DNA of 64,000 bases from Castanea sativa (lineage: Eukaryota > Streptophyta > Magnoliopsida > Fagales > Fagaceae). The stretch spans positions 44,827,335 through 44,891,334 of the forward strand of contig NC_134018.1 of assembly GCF_040712315.1 (NCBI RefSeq). Direction: 5' to 3'. The position numbers and the translations under genes are program-made. Positions within the stretch are counted from its first letter, which is position 1, and each line of letters opens with the position of its first letter. The notes under the pieces were generated by a model, which was given only the letters and a program-made list of their open reading frames with translations, had not been told where the DNA came from and ran no database searches. Below are positions 33,226 to 44,114 of the stretch, one piece after another.

Positions 33226-35816
33226 ATGGGGAGATTCACCTACCTAGTAGACACCCCAGAGGGTCTAGAGAGTTTCAAAACTCTATACCGAATCCCATCA
33301 GGGGTTTCCATTAGGTACTACAAACAAGGAGAATGGTATACCCTGAGGCAGGAGGGAGAAGTTGTAATCCCTATGATTGCCTTTATAGAAGGAGGGATGA
33401 GAATCCCCATGGGCAAAGTCATGAGGGATTACTTAATAGCTCATAGGCTTTCCCCCACCTAGTGTGCCCCCAATATGTTTAGGATTTTAGGTAGCGTAGA
33501 CTCCCGTAACTAAAAAATGGGCTTAAACCTCACCCATCATGATGTCAACTGGATTTATAACCTTCAGCACTTAAAAGGGCAGGGATATTACCTAAAATGA
33601 GGTTAGGCTCATCTCATGCCTCCCTGAATCCAACAAAGGCATGAATAAAAATTTTCTAATCATCTCAAGGGAATGGCACGATGGCCTTCATTGCCCGACG
33701 AGAGATGGGATACCAGGTGGGGTTCTTAGGTCTAGGTTTATTACTCTAAAGTCACCCCCCCCCTTTCCCTTTGACATTCTCTACACCCATTTCTCTTTGT
33801 TTTTTTTTGCAATGGAATTTTTCTTTGATTCATGCCATTTTTATGATAATGTTTTTTTTTTTCCTAATAGTCTTGTAAATAAGCACGCCGCCGTTCCAAA
33901 CCTAAATCTTGTCAACCAGCCCGACCTAGACAAAATACTTAAAGCCGAGGTCTTCGTTCATAGTGACGATCAATTAAGAGCTACCCACCTCATCCTCGGC
34001 TACAACTCTCTTTCATCTAGTTTCCAAGCGCCGAAGTGTGTGATCAAGGAGAAAGACCCGCGCTTGCACCAGATAAACATTGCTGCCCCAGGTTTCCTCA
34101 ACACCGGCCCTACTCTAGGAGGTGTACTTGAAGTAATCCTGCCGTTTCAGTATACAGCCGGAGAAGCCACCTCTTCCCAGCCTACCATCAAAGAAGAAGA
34201 GGAGGAAGAGATAGTTGAAGTCTCGGATTCTGAAGATGACTTTGAAGTTTTCAACCTACCTTCCTCCTCGGAAAGCCCAGTTGGTGATCTCAGCCTTCTT
34301 CCCCAAGCACAAGTAAGCCACTCCCAAGAAGATTTCGCCATCTTGGACGCTATGGTAATCCAGCGCAAGACCAGATAAAGTCTTCGGGACCTGATGGAGT
34401 CCCAAGCAAGAGGCCATGAGCCAGAGCAAGCTGCCCAGACCAAATCTCCCACCCCTCCATCCACCCAAGCTCACCGACCTGACCCCGCTGATCTTAAGAG
34501 GAAGAGGAATCAAAGGGGAAAAAAAGTGGTGGAAGGGGGAAAAAGCCACTCTTCCAAGGAGGCCGAGCCCCAAAAAGGGAGCCAAACAGGCCAGAATAAC
34601 GCAGACGGTGGTGGTGAAGAGAGGTGACTCTCAGGTCGTTGTTCCAGCTTGGTTTCCTGCCTTGGTGTTGGACAGAGCTGCCCTAACCGCTGATGCCTCC
34701 ATCAGGGATTTCCAACAAGGGAGGGCTGGATATGTGGTCGACGCCATGGAGCAGGCCTTATTGCTGTCGGGGGACATGGCCAACCTAAGGTCGATGAGAA
34801 AACATGAGGTGTTCCTCAGCCTGAAAAGGGACCTCGCTCTAGTAAGTCCACCAACTGCCCCCTCTATCTTATTGTATATTATTTTTTATACTCGTACTTA
34901 TACTTGATTTCTCTAACCTTCGTATATTTTATAATTTTTTTTAAAGGCTGCCCAAGCTACGCATAGAGCCGAGAAAATAGTCACCAGCTCCCATAAATTA
35001 ATGAAGGAGGAGGAGGCTAGGCACATTGCTGCCGTGGAGGCTTTCAAGTTAGCGGAGAGAAATATACAAGAGCATACTACTAAGCTAACTGAAGCTAAAC
35101 GGGAAAAGAAAAGCGTCGAGGCCACTTTAAACAGGACGGAGAAGCAGGCGGAGGCTCAGCGCAAGCAGCTTCGTTAGGCTAAGGAAGAGCTCACCACAGC
35201 CAAAAGCCAAATAAAAGTCCTGACAAAGAAACTAGAGGAGGCCGAGAAGGCCAAGGACCAATCTGAGCAGGACGGATATGAAGCGGGAGTGGTAGAGACC
35301 AATTAGGCCCTCAAGGCTGAGGTCTCGGAGGTGTGTAGGTACTACTACCTCCAAGTGTGGAATGAGACCCTCAACCAAGTTGGGGTTGAGGCCTCCTCTA
35401 CCCTTAGGAGTGCAGAGAGTGTATACTATCCTCTTGCCATTTGTGCTTCTAACTCCCTAGGCTCCAAAGCTAACACTGCCTCCAAGGAGGCAGATTCTAG
35501 CAAGGACAGCCCAGCTAAGGTCCTTCCTTCTTCTAACAGCCCTTCTAAGGAGGCAGAGAAGCCTAAGGCTGTTGAAAAGGAAGCTGATACAATCATGGAA
35601 GTGGCCTATGATGTCACCCAGACTCTAGCTGCCCCTAAGGACCCCTCCAAGGAGAAAGAGGCCCCCCACAATATGGAGCTTGTCCTGACAACTCTGCCTG
35701 TGCTAACCAAGGAGGACCTTAAGGGTAAAGGCCCAGCATCTTCAACAACAGCCCTTACCCAGTTCGTCAAGGCCTCAGTAAAAGACAAAATTGTACTTAA
35801 ATTAAGTAGTTCTTAG
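33226..35816 (+). pseudogene. Antisense additional ORF of the Tat element (Transposase_28-like domain), broken
   Basis: It is transcribed opposite to gag-pol. The first frame (33226-33462) reads MGRFTYLVDTPEGLESF, YRIPSGVSIRYYKQGEW and MIAFIEGGMRIPMGKVMRDY, resembling the 'putative gypsy type transposon' (Transposase_28) domain of plant Tat elements. After a TAG at 33460 homologous pieces continue in other frames (33641-33720 EWHDGLHCPTRDGIPGG; about 33870-34378). A likely intron ends at 34946 (acceptor AAAG); the last part (34947-35816) is a Lys/Glu/Ala-rich coiled coil with two in-frame stops, then a Ser/Pro/Lys-rich tail. Acidic runs (EEEEEEIVEVSDSEDD) lie near 34190-34240. The role of such ORFs in retrotransposition is unknown; it is not a host gene. 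Confidence 0.75.
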
Positions 35817-36957
35817 AATTTTTTTTTTTTTTTTTTTGGTAATTGTTGTTTTTGCCTTCCAACTTTGTAATCAAGTTGCCTCTTTTCAAGGCTTGGTTTA
35901 ATGACAGTTATAAAGTTTTTATTATACATGTTTTGTGCAAGTTCTGACATATCATGTACTTTGTTTTACACTTAACTGATATAAGAATAGGGGATAACAA
36001 TATCTGAATTAACACATGCCTATATATATTTAGCTTTAATGATCATTTGTGCAAGTGACAACATCATTGCCCTCCTTCGTATAACTAATCACAGAATAAG
36101 TGAAGCTTTCCAAGTATACATTTTTCAACAAAAAGTTACTTTAACTAAGAAATTATATCTTAAGCATAACTAATTTAAAGGACCCTGCATATCACTAGAC
36201 CTTTTACTAATCTCAGAGAATGGTGGAGTATTCATCCATCCATGGTTCCACATAATTCTCCCCTCAGTAGTAGATTTAAGGAATTGTAGACGACAATTAG
36301 CTTATGAACTGACTATGGACATACTTGCAAATGCTTTAAATGATGCACAAGTGTTTCCCTTCCCTTAAATTACCACAATGAGAATCCTTATTATGCATCA
36401 TAGCTAGACTGGTTAATAATTTTCCCAAGGACTGTGATTTAGGGAATCTAACATGGTCGAGATTCTATTTAATACTTAGACAAATGATAAGAAGTATTAA
36501 TTTACCCAAGGTATGTGGTTTAAGGAGCTAGGCATGACCAATGTTCTGTTTAATATTTAAACAAGTAATAAGAAGTATTAATTTACCCAAGGTATGTGGT
36601 CTGAGGAGCCAGGCATGACCAAGATTCTGTTTAATACTTAAACAGGTAATAAGAAGTATTAATTTACCCAAGGTATGTGGTCTGAGGAGCCAGGTCTGAC
36701 CAAGGTTCTGTTTAATACTTACTCAGGTAATAAGAAATTTTAATTTACCCAAGGTATGTGGTCCGAGGAGCCAGACATGACCAAGGTTCTGTTTAATACT
36801 TAAACTGGTAATAAGAAGTATTAATTTACCCAATGTATCTGGTCCGAGGAACCAGGCATGACCAAGGTTCTGTTTAATACTTAAACGAGTAATAAATGCA
36901 ACAAATAATGTTATAAGTAAAACATGGCAGAAATGCCTTTCATTAATAGTAATACCT
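35817..36957. other. Untranslated spacer between pol and antisense ORF of the gypsy element
   Basis: Apart from the 81-bp repeat array at about 36413-36895 it has no coding content. It is where the sense and antisense transcripts would converge. Confidence 0.6.
36413..36895. repeat. Tandem array of an 81-bp unit, about six copies, inside the gypsy element
   Basis: The word AGAAGTATTAATTTACCCAA recurs at about 36492, 36573, 36654, 36735 and 36816, exactly 81 bp apart, with GAGGAGCCAGGCATGACCAA in each unit and a diverged first copy before. Tandem repeats between pol and the 3' LTR are common in Tat-lineage elements and have seeded satellite DNA in other plants. Confidence 0.92.
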
Positions 36958-38166
36958 TCACAGGTTATTTATATTCCAAGGGCGTGGTACAACTTTTTCA
37001 TCTAATTCTTCCAGGAAATATGCTCCTATATTAGCCACCAAGGTGATACAGTATGACCCTTCCCATTTGGGTCCTAACTTCCCCCTTGCTGTGTTCTTTG
37101 TAGTACCCAAAACCTTTCGCAATACCAAGTCTCCAGGAGCTAGTGGTCTTAACTTCACATTTGAGTCATATCCCTGCTTGAGCTTCTGCTGATAATACGC
37201 CAATTGAACCATGACATTTTCCCTTCACTCTTCAATCAAAACCAAGCTCCTCTCCAATAACCCGTCATTACTATTTGGGGTAAACAAGCTCATCCTCAGT
37301 GTGGGGAATCTAGTCTCTAGAGGAATCACAGCATCGACCCCATAAGTCAACGAAAAGGGGGTTTCCCCTGTGGACCTACGAAGGGTAGTCTGATATGTCC
37401 AAAGAACATGTGACAACTCTTCCACCCATTTGCCCTTGGCATCGTTCAACCTCTTTTTAAGCCCATTTACTATAACTTTGTTCACAACCTCGGCATGTCC
37501 ATTTCCCTGGGGATAAGCCGAAGTTGAATATCTGTTCTTAATACCAATTTCACAACAATACCTCCTAAAGGCCTTACTATCAAACTGAAGCCCATTGTCC
37601 GAGATGAGGGTGTGAGGAATTCCAAACCGAGTGACAATATTTTTTGACACAAATCTCTTAGCATCCACATCTCTAATGTTCGCTAAGGGCTCAGCTTCAA
37701 CCCATTTGGTGAAGTAATCAATGCCAACCAAAAGCCATTTCTTGTTTCCTGCTACTTTAGGGAAAGGTCCCACAATATCCAAGTCCCATTGAGCAAATGG
37801 CCAGGGACTAGAGAGAGGATTAAGAATACCCCCAGGTTAATGAATGTTTGGGGCAAACTTCTGGCATTGATCACATTTCTTCACATATTCCTGTACTCCC
37901 TTTTGCATACCTGACCACTAATATCCCTGAGTGAGGGCCCTGTGAGACAGTGATCTACCTCCTGTATGACTTCCATAAATCCCCTCATGTAATTCCTCTA
38001 GGAGGGGCTCTATCGCCTCAAGATGGACACACAACAGATATGACCCAGAAAAAGAGCTTCTGTACAATTTTTGTCCTCGGACAACAAAAAAGAGGAGATT
38101 TTCTTTGCATTTTATCAGCCTCTCCTTTCTCCTTGGGCAAGATGTCATCTTTAAGGAACATAACAA
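36958..38166 (-). pseudogene. Gypsy integrase (zinc finger, DDE core, C-terminal part)
   Basis: The HHCC zinc finger is read across 38040-37860: HEGIYGSHTGGRSLSHRAL, then KKCDQCQKFAP, with a stop between. The core (37782-37225) has the catalytic Asp of LVGIDYFTKW, the Asp of LISDNGLQFD and the Glu of GNGHAEVVNK, so D,D-35-E appears intact. A C-terminal segment (37212-36958) with LAPGDLVLRK and GKLGPKWEGSYCI follows after a frame break. Integrase inserts the cDNA into the genome. At least three stops break the frame. Confidence 0.93.
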
Positions 38167-38470
38167 TGAGATCCATCCAACTAGGTCTCACTCTAATCTA
38201 ATGAATCTGCACCCTCTCTTTCTCTACCTCAGCAGGTTTGCACAAATCCTCAACCAGGATAACCTGAGGTAAACTCTAGGTTGAGGAGGTTGCGAGCATG
38301 ACAAGAGAGTCAGCATGAGTATTTTTGCTTCTAGGGATTTGTTGTAAGGCGAAAGACTTGAACCCTAATTGTAAATGTTTGACCTAACTTAAATACTCTT
38401 GCATTCTCGAATCCCTAGCTTCCAATTCTCCCCTTACCTGTCCAACAACCAACTTGAAATCTGAAAATAC

Positions 38471-38710
38471 TTATACCACCCTTCCTCCCATTTTCTGAAC
38501 CATAGTCATCCCTACCGATAAAGCTTCATATTCTGCCTCATTGTTCGTAGCCGAGAAACCCAACCTCAAGGATTTCTCAATAATAATCCCTTCAGGAGAT
38601 ACCATGACTAGTCCCACCCTATATCCTCTTTGATTAGCAGCATCATTAATATATACCCTCCAAGACAAAGGTTCTTGTAAGGAGACCATTCCAACTGATT
38701 TTCCATCCAT
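38471..38710 (-). pseudogene. Second RNase H (aRH) of the Tat element, active site altered
   Basis: The frame reads WRVYINDAANQRGYRVGLVM and SATNNEAEYEALSVGM. It is an additional RNase H between the RT-RNase H and the integrase, a feature of the Tat lineage. The expected YxDGAAN motif has become YINDAAN, so the first catalytic Asp is Asn and Gly is Asp, both explainable by G-to-A changes. The Glu of NNEAEYEAL is kept. The continuation below 38471 is degenerate. Confidence 0.85.
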
Positions 38711-38713
38711 GTT

Positions 38714-40204
38714 CTACTTTTCTCCTTTTTCTTCTAAGGGAGGTTCAGCAAATTCGGCCACCAGATCCGCAAGGACTTGGCCCTGAATAGAGGTGTGAGG
38801 CATATGCTTGATATCGAAAGCCCTTAAAATTGTACCCCATTTGGCAACCCTTCTTGTATAATCAGCTCTCCGAAGTAGGTATTGAAGAGGAAGTTTAGTC
38901 AACACTACCACTATGTGGGCTTGGAAGTAATAAAGGAGCTTGCGCGTAGCATGCACCACTGCCAATATGGCATTTTCTAATGGTAGGTGCCGAACCTCTG
39001 CTTCATGTAAGGACTTGCTCACATAATAGACTGGCTTCTACACCCCGCCATCAACCTGTATCAGTACCAAGCTAACTGCATGGGGAGCCATAACAATGTA
39101 AGCAAACAGAACCTCGTCCTCCTCAGGCTTGGACATGATGGGTGGCCGAGAAAGGTATTCCTTCAACTGTTGAAAGGCCAAGACACACACCTCGGTCCAT
39201 TCAAATCTTTTCCACTTATTCAACAACTGGAAGAAAGGTCTGCACCTATCTGCTGACCGAAAGGTAAATCGGTTCAAGGCGACAGTCATTCCTGTTAGTT
39301 TCTGGACTTCTTTTGGGTTTCGAGGAGGCTGCAGACTGTTAATTGCTTTAATCTGGTTAGGATTGACTTCAATTCCGCGATGAGTGACCAGGTATCCCAA
39401 AAACTTTCCTAAACCAACCCCAAAAGAGCACTTAGAAGCGTTATGGCGGAGCTTGTGTTTCCTCAATATTCCAAAGATATTTCCTAGGTCACCAACGTGC
39501 TCAGATTCTAACTTACTCTTCACCACCATATCATTTATATAAATCTCAATATTTTTTCCTAGTTATGGCTCAAACATCTTAGTCATCATTCTCTGATAAG
39601 TGGATCCTGCATTCTTTAAACCAAAGGGCATCACATTGTAATGGTAATTTCCAGTAAGAGTAACAAAAGTTGTCTTCTCTTGATCATCCAAAGCTAAAGG
39701 TATCTAATGGTACCCTTGGAAGACATCTAAGAAATTCATCCAAGAATGGCCTACAATGCCATCCACCAACTGATCTATCTGGGGCATAGGAAAGGGGTCC
39801 TTGGGGCAAGTTTTGTTCAAATCTGTGAAATCTACACATACTCGCCATTTCCCATTTTTCTTTTTCACCACCACCGTGTTGGCCAACCACACTGGGTAGA
39901 ATACCTTTTTAATAGCCCTAGCTTGCTTGAGCTTGATCACCTCCTCCTTGACAACCTCAGAATGCTATTTAGATAAGCGCCGAGGTGGTTGCTTTTTGGG
40001 GATGATGGCTGGATTGGAATTTAAATGATGGGAAATGAAATTTGGATCCACCCCAAGAGCTTCGTAAGCACTCCATGCAAACATATCAATATTCTTCCTA
40101 AGAAACATTATCAGCTCCTCCTTCTCACGAGGAGGCAGCCGAGCTCCGACCTGGAAAAACTTTTCTATATCATCATTATAACAATTTTTTCTAACTTCTC
40201 GCAC
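38714..40204 (-). pseudogene. Gypsy reverse transcriptase and first RNase H, broken
   Basis: Segments read in order: FLRKNIDMFAWS (40130), a stop, WLANTVVVKKKNGKWRVCVD and DLNKTCPKDPFPMPQIDQLV (39880-39770), PFGLKNAGSTYQRMM (39630-39570), the active site YINDMVVKS near 39540-39515, FLGYLVTHRGIEVNP (39410), then the RNase H/tether segment ILAVVHATRKLLYYFQAH (38960-38900). The normal YxDD box reads YIND, so a catalytic Asp is lost. Stops occur near 39965, 39703, 39562 and 39023. The enzyme would copy element RNA to DNA. Confidence 0.92.
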
Positions 40205-40254
40205 TTTACCCTTTCCGTTGCCACATCCCTAGATAACACCGACACTTTTGATTG

Positions 40255-40689
40255 CTATAAGCCCTCTCTAGCAGAGGCCGAGGACTCTGTCCTAGTCTGA
40301 TGCCTAATTGCAACCACCAAGCACTGCCTAGCCATAGATTGGCTTCTAACCACTTCCTCTACCCTGTCCCCTGATGGGTACTTCACCTTGAGATGCAGAG
40401 TGGAAGAAACGGCCCCCATGGCATGAAGCCAAGGTCTCGCCACAATGACGGTATAGGTGGAGTAAGCATCCACAACAATGAAGTCCACCTCGACCACCTC
40501 TGAACCTGCTTGGACTGGTAGTCTAATTTGACCCATTGGGACAATAAATTTTTCATCAAAACCTACCAAAGGTGAATTATAACATGCCAAATCCTCCAGT
40601 TTCAACTTTAGCCCCTTGTACAAATCAGAGTACATGATTTCTACTTCACTGCCTTGATCCACCAACACCTTCTCTACATCATAGCCCAT
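40255..40689 (-). pseudogene. Gypsy aspartic protease
   Basis: The 144-codon frame reads GYDVEKVLVDQGSEVEIMYS, a version of the retropepsin active-site D-x-G-S motif as found in Tat elements, followed by PLVGFDEKFIVPMGQIRLPV, FIVVDAYSTYTVIVARPWLH and LHLKVKYPSGD. It matures the polyprotein. The frame itself is open, but flanked by stops. Confidence 0.9.
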
Positions 40690-42215
40690 ATTCTAAGAGT
40701 GAACACCAGGCCATCATCGTGTGGTTGCACGGTTTCAACCTTATCTTCATCAGAAAAACTCAATGCTAATCGAACCTCCATCCTACTCCTCTTTGGCTCA
40801 GGGGATGAGTCCTCTGTGAGTGGCTGAGCTATGGACAGTACCTTAGAGGGGTGGGAACCAGTTCTTCCCAGAGTGACAAGAATAACGCTAGTTGTGCCCA
40901 GAGGTGGCTTTGAGGAAGCATCTCTCTGAGATCCTGACCCTGCCTTGTCTCCTTGCCCATTGGGGTGATATAAAAATTGCATTAACCTGCCACCTCGGAC
41001 TAGCTGTTCCAGGTGATTCCATAAAGTTTTGCAGTCCTTCGTAGTATGCCCTCGCTCCTGGTGGTATTAGCAATGAAGGCTTTGGTTACGCCTCATGAGA
41101 TCCCCTCCCATCTTATTTAGCCACTGAAAATATGGTTCATTCTTAATTTTTTTTATTTAGGATTTGATGCACTGGCTCTTGGAATACAGTGTTAACCACT
41201 TGACCAGCAGCAATTCCAGATTGCCCAGTGAAATCCCGCTGAGGACAATTATTATTATACTTGTCCGACCTGAAGTCCCTTATATCTTGAAGGACCACCT
41301 TAGCCTTACCTTTACCCAGCTGTTGGTCCTCCTCAACCCGTTTATACTTGTCAATGAGGTCCATGAATTAACACACATTTTTTACAGGTTTTCCAGTTAA
41401 AGACTTCCTCAAACCGTGCTTGGCAGGTAGGCCGACCTTGAATGTCCTTATAGCCACGTCGTCAAAAATTCCATCTATTTCGTTGAACATTTCTTAGTAT
41501 TGGTCAGAGTACATCGTCAGGGTTTCCCCCTCTCGCATAATCATAGACAACAGGGAGTCCAGAGGTCAAGGAACTCTGCTGCAAGTGACAAAACAAGAAC
41601 CAAAGGCTCTTGTAAGCTCTTTAAAGGAGGCAATGAAGCCTTCCTCCAGACCATTGAACCATCTCATCGCAACGGGCCCCAAATTGGATGGGAACACTTT
41701 GTACATCAAGGTTTCATTTTTGGAGTGAACAACCATCCTTTGGTTGAAGTGGCTCACATGCTCCACAGGGTCTGTCCTGCCATTGTAGATAGTGAACGTT
41801 GGTTGAGTAAACCGTCGAGGAAGCTTCCCCCTTTCGATCCTTTGAGTAAGAGGTGACTTAGAAATCTGATTCAGGGCTCTGCTCATAGCATCGTTGCTTA
41901 GGTCCCTATGAGACAAAATTTTCTCTCTCCGCCTATAATGGCGCTCCTCGACACATGAAAAAGACTCACTGGGGGGAGTCCTTGACCTAGTCCGGTAGCT
42001 ATTGTCATTATCACCGCCAGAAGAATGGTCAGAACTAGAGGGAGTCCTCCTACGTCGCTTGTGACGTAACCTCCTACGCAACGGGTCAATCTCCTGCAGC
42101 ATGCTTCTAGTATTTTCTTCATGGGAGATGTGACTCCCACTACGAGACTGGCTCCTACCAGTATGTGCGGTGTGCACACTAACCTCTCGGTCCCTTCTCC
42201 GCTCAAGATTGACAA
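40674..42215 (-). pseudogene. Gypsy gag, broken into several frames
   Basis: The N-terminal part (42177-41566) is Arg/Ser-rich, then FTQPTFTIYNGRTDPVEHVS, AMRWFNGLEEGFIASF and AFGSCFV, the retrotransposon gag core. Downstream are YKRVEEDQQLGKGKAKVV (41340) and a zinc-knuckle-like YHQERGHTTKDC (about 41070-41035) followed by LWNHLEQLVR. A tail up to 40674 leads into the protease. Several stops and shifts interrupt it. Confidence 0.88.
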
Positions 42216-42299
42216 AATGATCTTGACATTAAGACCTAACAGACTCCTCCCGGTTTGGCCCCGAGCCTACCATAACTGAACACTAATCTCAACAAAGTT

Positions 42300-42325
42300 A
42301 AGTAATTCCCACAGACGACGCCAAT
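42300..42325 (-). other. Primer-binding site of the gypsy element
   Basis: Directly inside the 5' LTR the minus strand reads TTGGCGTCGTCTGTGGGAA. The TGGCG(C/T)CGTCTGTGGG form is common next to the 5' LTR of plant gypsy elements and is complementary to a tRNA 3' end (tRNA-Asp is my inference). Confidence 0.75.
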
Positions 42326-43136
42326 TGTAAGGGCGCAGTTTGGAGCCTAAGTCCAAAAGGAAAAGATCTAGGCCCAAAGAGCCCAATACAATTAATTTGT
42401 AAAGAGTGGGCTAGAAAACTAGGCTTTAATGAATTAGATAGTAATTACAGTGAGCCCATATGATAAGAAAAATAAAATAAACTGGTTTTTTCCAAAGAAA
42501 ATCGTCCTCAGCACGGTCCGAGGAGACTAGTTCTTGTATATATAAATCTTTTGAATTTGGTTACAAGTCCAGTTCTTGTTGCTACAGTGTTTTTTCTCTC
42601 AAATCTCTGATCCCCCTTGTAAGGGGCTTCTTTCTTTATTATATACCCCTCTCTTCTTCATCTCTATCGTCCACGTATAGGTCAAGTTGTTGGTTTTGAT
42701 ACTTGTCCAATTAGCACATTCTTGAAGTTTTTGGGAGTAGCTGTAAGGCTGCTGGCCACTGTTTATGTATCACCTCCATATTAATGTGGCCAGAGGGTTA
42801 GTTGCAGAGCATTCAATGCGGTGGTAGCAGCTTTCTCTTAGTATTTCTTAGCTTCCTTTTGTCCTATACTTCCCTTTGTCTCATACTTCCCTGATGTTTA
42901 TCCTTATCAGTAGAACCTTTTGAAGTGTTGCCCTCGAGGGCGGACCAATCCTCCTAACCTCTGATTTGCTTAGTCGAGGAGGCATTCCTCCTCGGGCAAT
43001 CTTCCTAAACCTTCGCAATCATAATTTGTTCGTGGCGTTCTGACTCTTACGTTTAGTCTATCTGTCCTCGGACCACCAAGCGTCCTCGGACAAGGCCCAC
43101 GGCCCAATATATACTCTCGAGCCTTTCATCTCTACA
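42326..43136 (-). repeat. 5' LTR of the gypsy element (right copy)
   Basis: It aligns with 31914-32716. It begins TGTAAGGGCGCAGTTTGG and ends CATCTCTACA on the plus strand. It is slightly longer than the left LTR, mainly through a duplicated GTC(C/T)(T/C)ATACTTCCCT word near 42862-42890. As the 5' LTR it would drive transcription leftward. Confidence 0.95.
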
Positions 43137-43139
43137 ATA

Positions 43140-43540
43140 TCTATCTATGCTATATATAATATGGAAACTTTGCAATAAATTTTACAAATCACTTTTTGCA
43201 CCATGTCATTAGCATCCTTTCTTATTTTTTATTTTTTGCAATTTTTATTTTATTCAACATTTCATCTTCTTCAACCGTTGTCTTCTTAGTTCAATCTTTT
43301 ATCTCCTCCAATCAATATTTTAAAAAAAAAAAATTTCATTTGACTCCTTTATAAATTTTTAATTTTTCTTCATCTTCTTAAATTCTACCGTTTCCAAATT
43401 TTCTCAATCATTGTCTTTTTAAATTTTCAACCTTTCATCTACTTCAACACTTCCTCTTACATCTTAATTTTCTTATAAATTTATTTTTACTTCATTTCCG
43501 CATTACTCCCCTATTCCTTCCAAGTTGTTCATGGCAAAAA

Positions 43541-43610
<70 letters not shown>

Positions 43611-44062
43611 ATTTTGTTTCTCTTTTGGTGGATTCTTTTATTGTTTCAAAAAATATTTCCCGCTAATGGTGCTTTTTGTTATTATTGTTTTAATTATCAC
43701 ATCACATTTGTTTCTTTGTATCGAGTTTTATGCATATTTATGCATTTTGGTATTCCAATTTACGATCACAAGTTCTTTTTCTTTATCCCACTGGTCTGAT
43801 TTGATTTGGGTTAATAATTAGTTGTCTTGCAAATTAGAATTTGATTTTTTTAGTAATCTATTTAAATGTTAAACTATGAGACTTTACTAAGTTTTATTTT
43901 TTATTTTTTAATCTTTTTGGGTGGACAAATTTGTTGTTTTGCAGAGAAAATACTCTTAATAGTTGTATTCAAATTACCCTATATTGCCACTTATTTCGAC
44001 AAAAGCAAAGATTAGTCAAACAAAAATAATTGGATGAGTGATATATTTTTGTTTTTGCACTT

Positions 44063-44114
<52 letters not shown>

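Larger units (their letters stand above)
31914..43136 (-). mobile_element. Full-length Ty3/gypsy retrotransposon, Tat lineage (Retand-like), 11.2 kb
   Basis: Two direct LTRs (31914-32716 and 42326-43136) bound the element, each TG..CA. In minus orientation the order is 5' LTR (right), primer site, gag, protease, RT, RNase H, a second RNase H, integrase, an 81-bp repeat array, an extra ORF on the opposite strand, then the 3' LTR (left). The second RNase H and the antisense extra ORF are known hallmarks of the Tat lineage. Flanking pentamers are AGATC (left) and ATATC (right), an almost exact target duplication. Stops, frameshifts and active-site changes make it non-autonomous. The LTRs differ by substitutions and a small duplication in the right copy (about 42862-42890), so insertion is not very recent. 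Confidence 0.93.

Noticed and set aside
34147..34585. Minus-strand frames of about 105-109 codons opposite the antisense ORF
   Set aside because: They are shadows of the plus-strand extra ORF in a GC-richer part of the gypsy element.
39746..41856. Plus-strand frames across gag-pol (for example 41500-41856)
   Set aside because: They are antisense shadows of the minus-strand polyprotein, with no protein family.
43525..43821. 98-codon frame with a long Ser-Leu run
   Set aside because: It is driven by a TC microsatellite within a Helitron.
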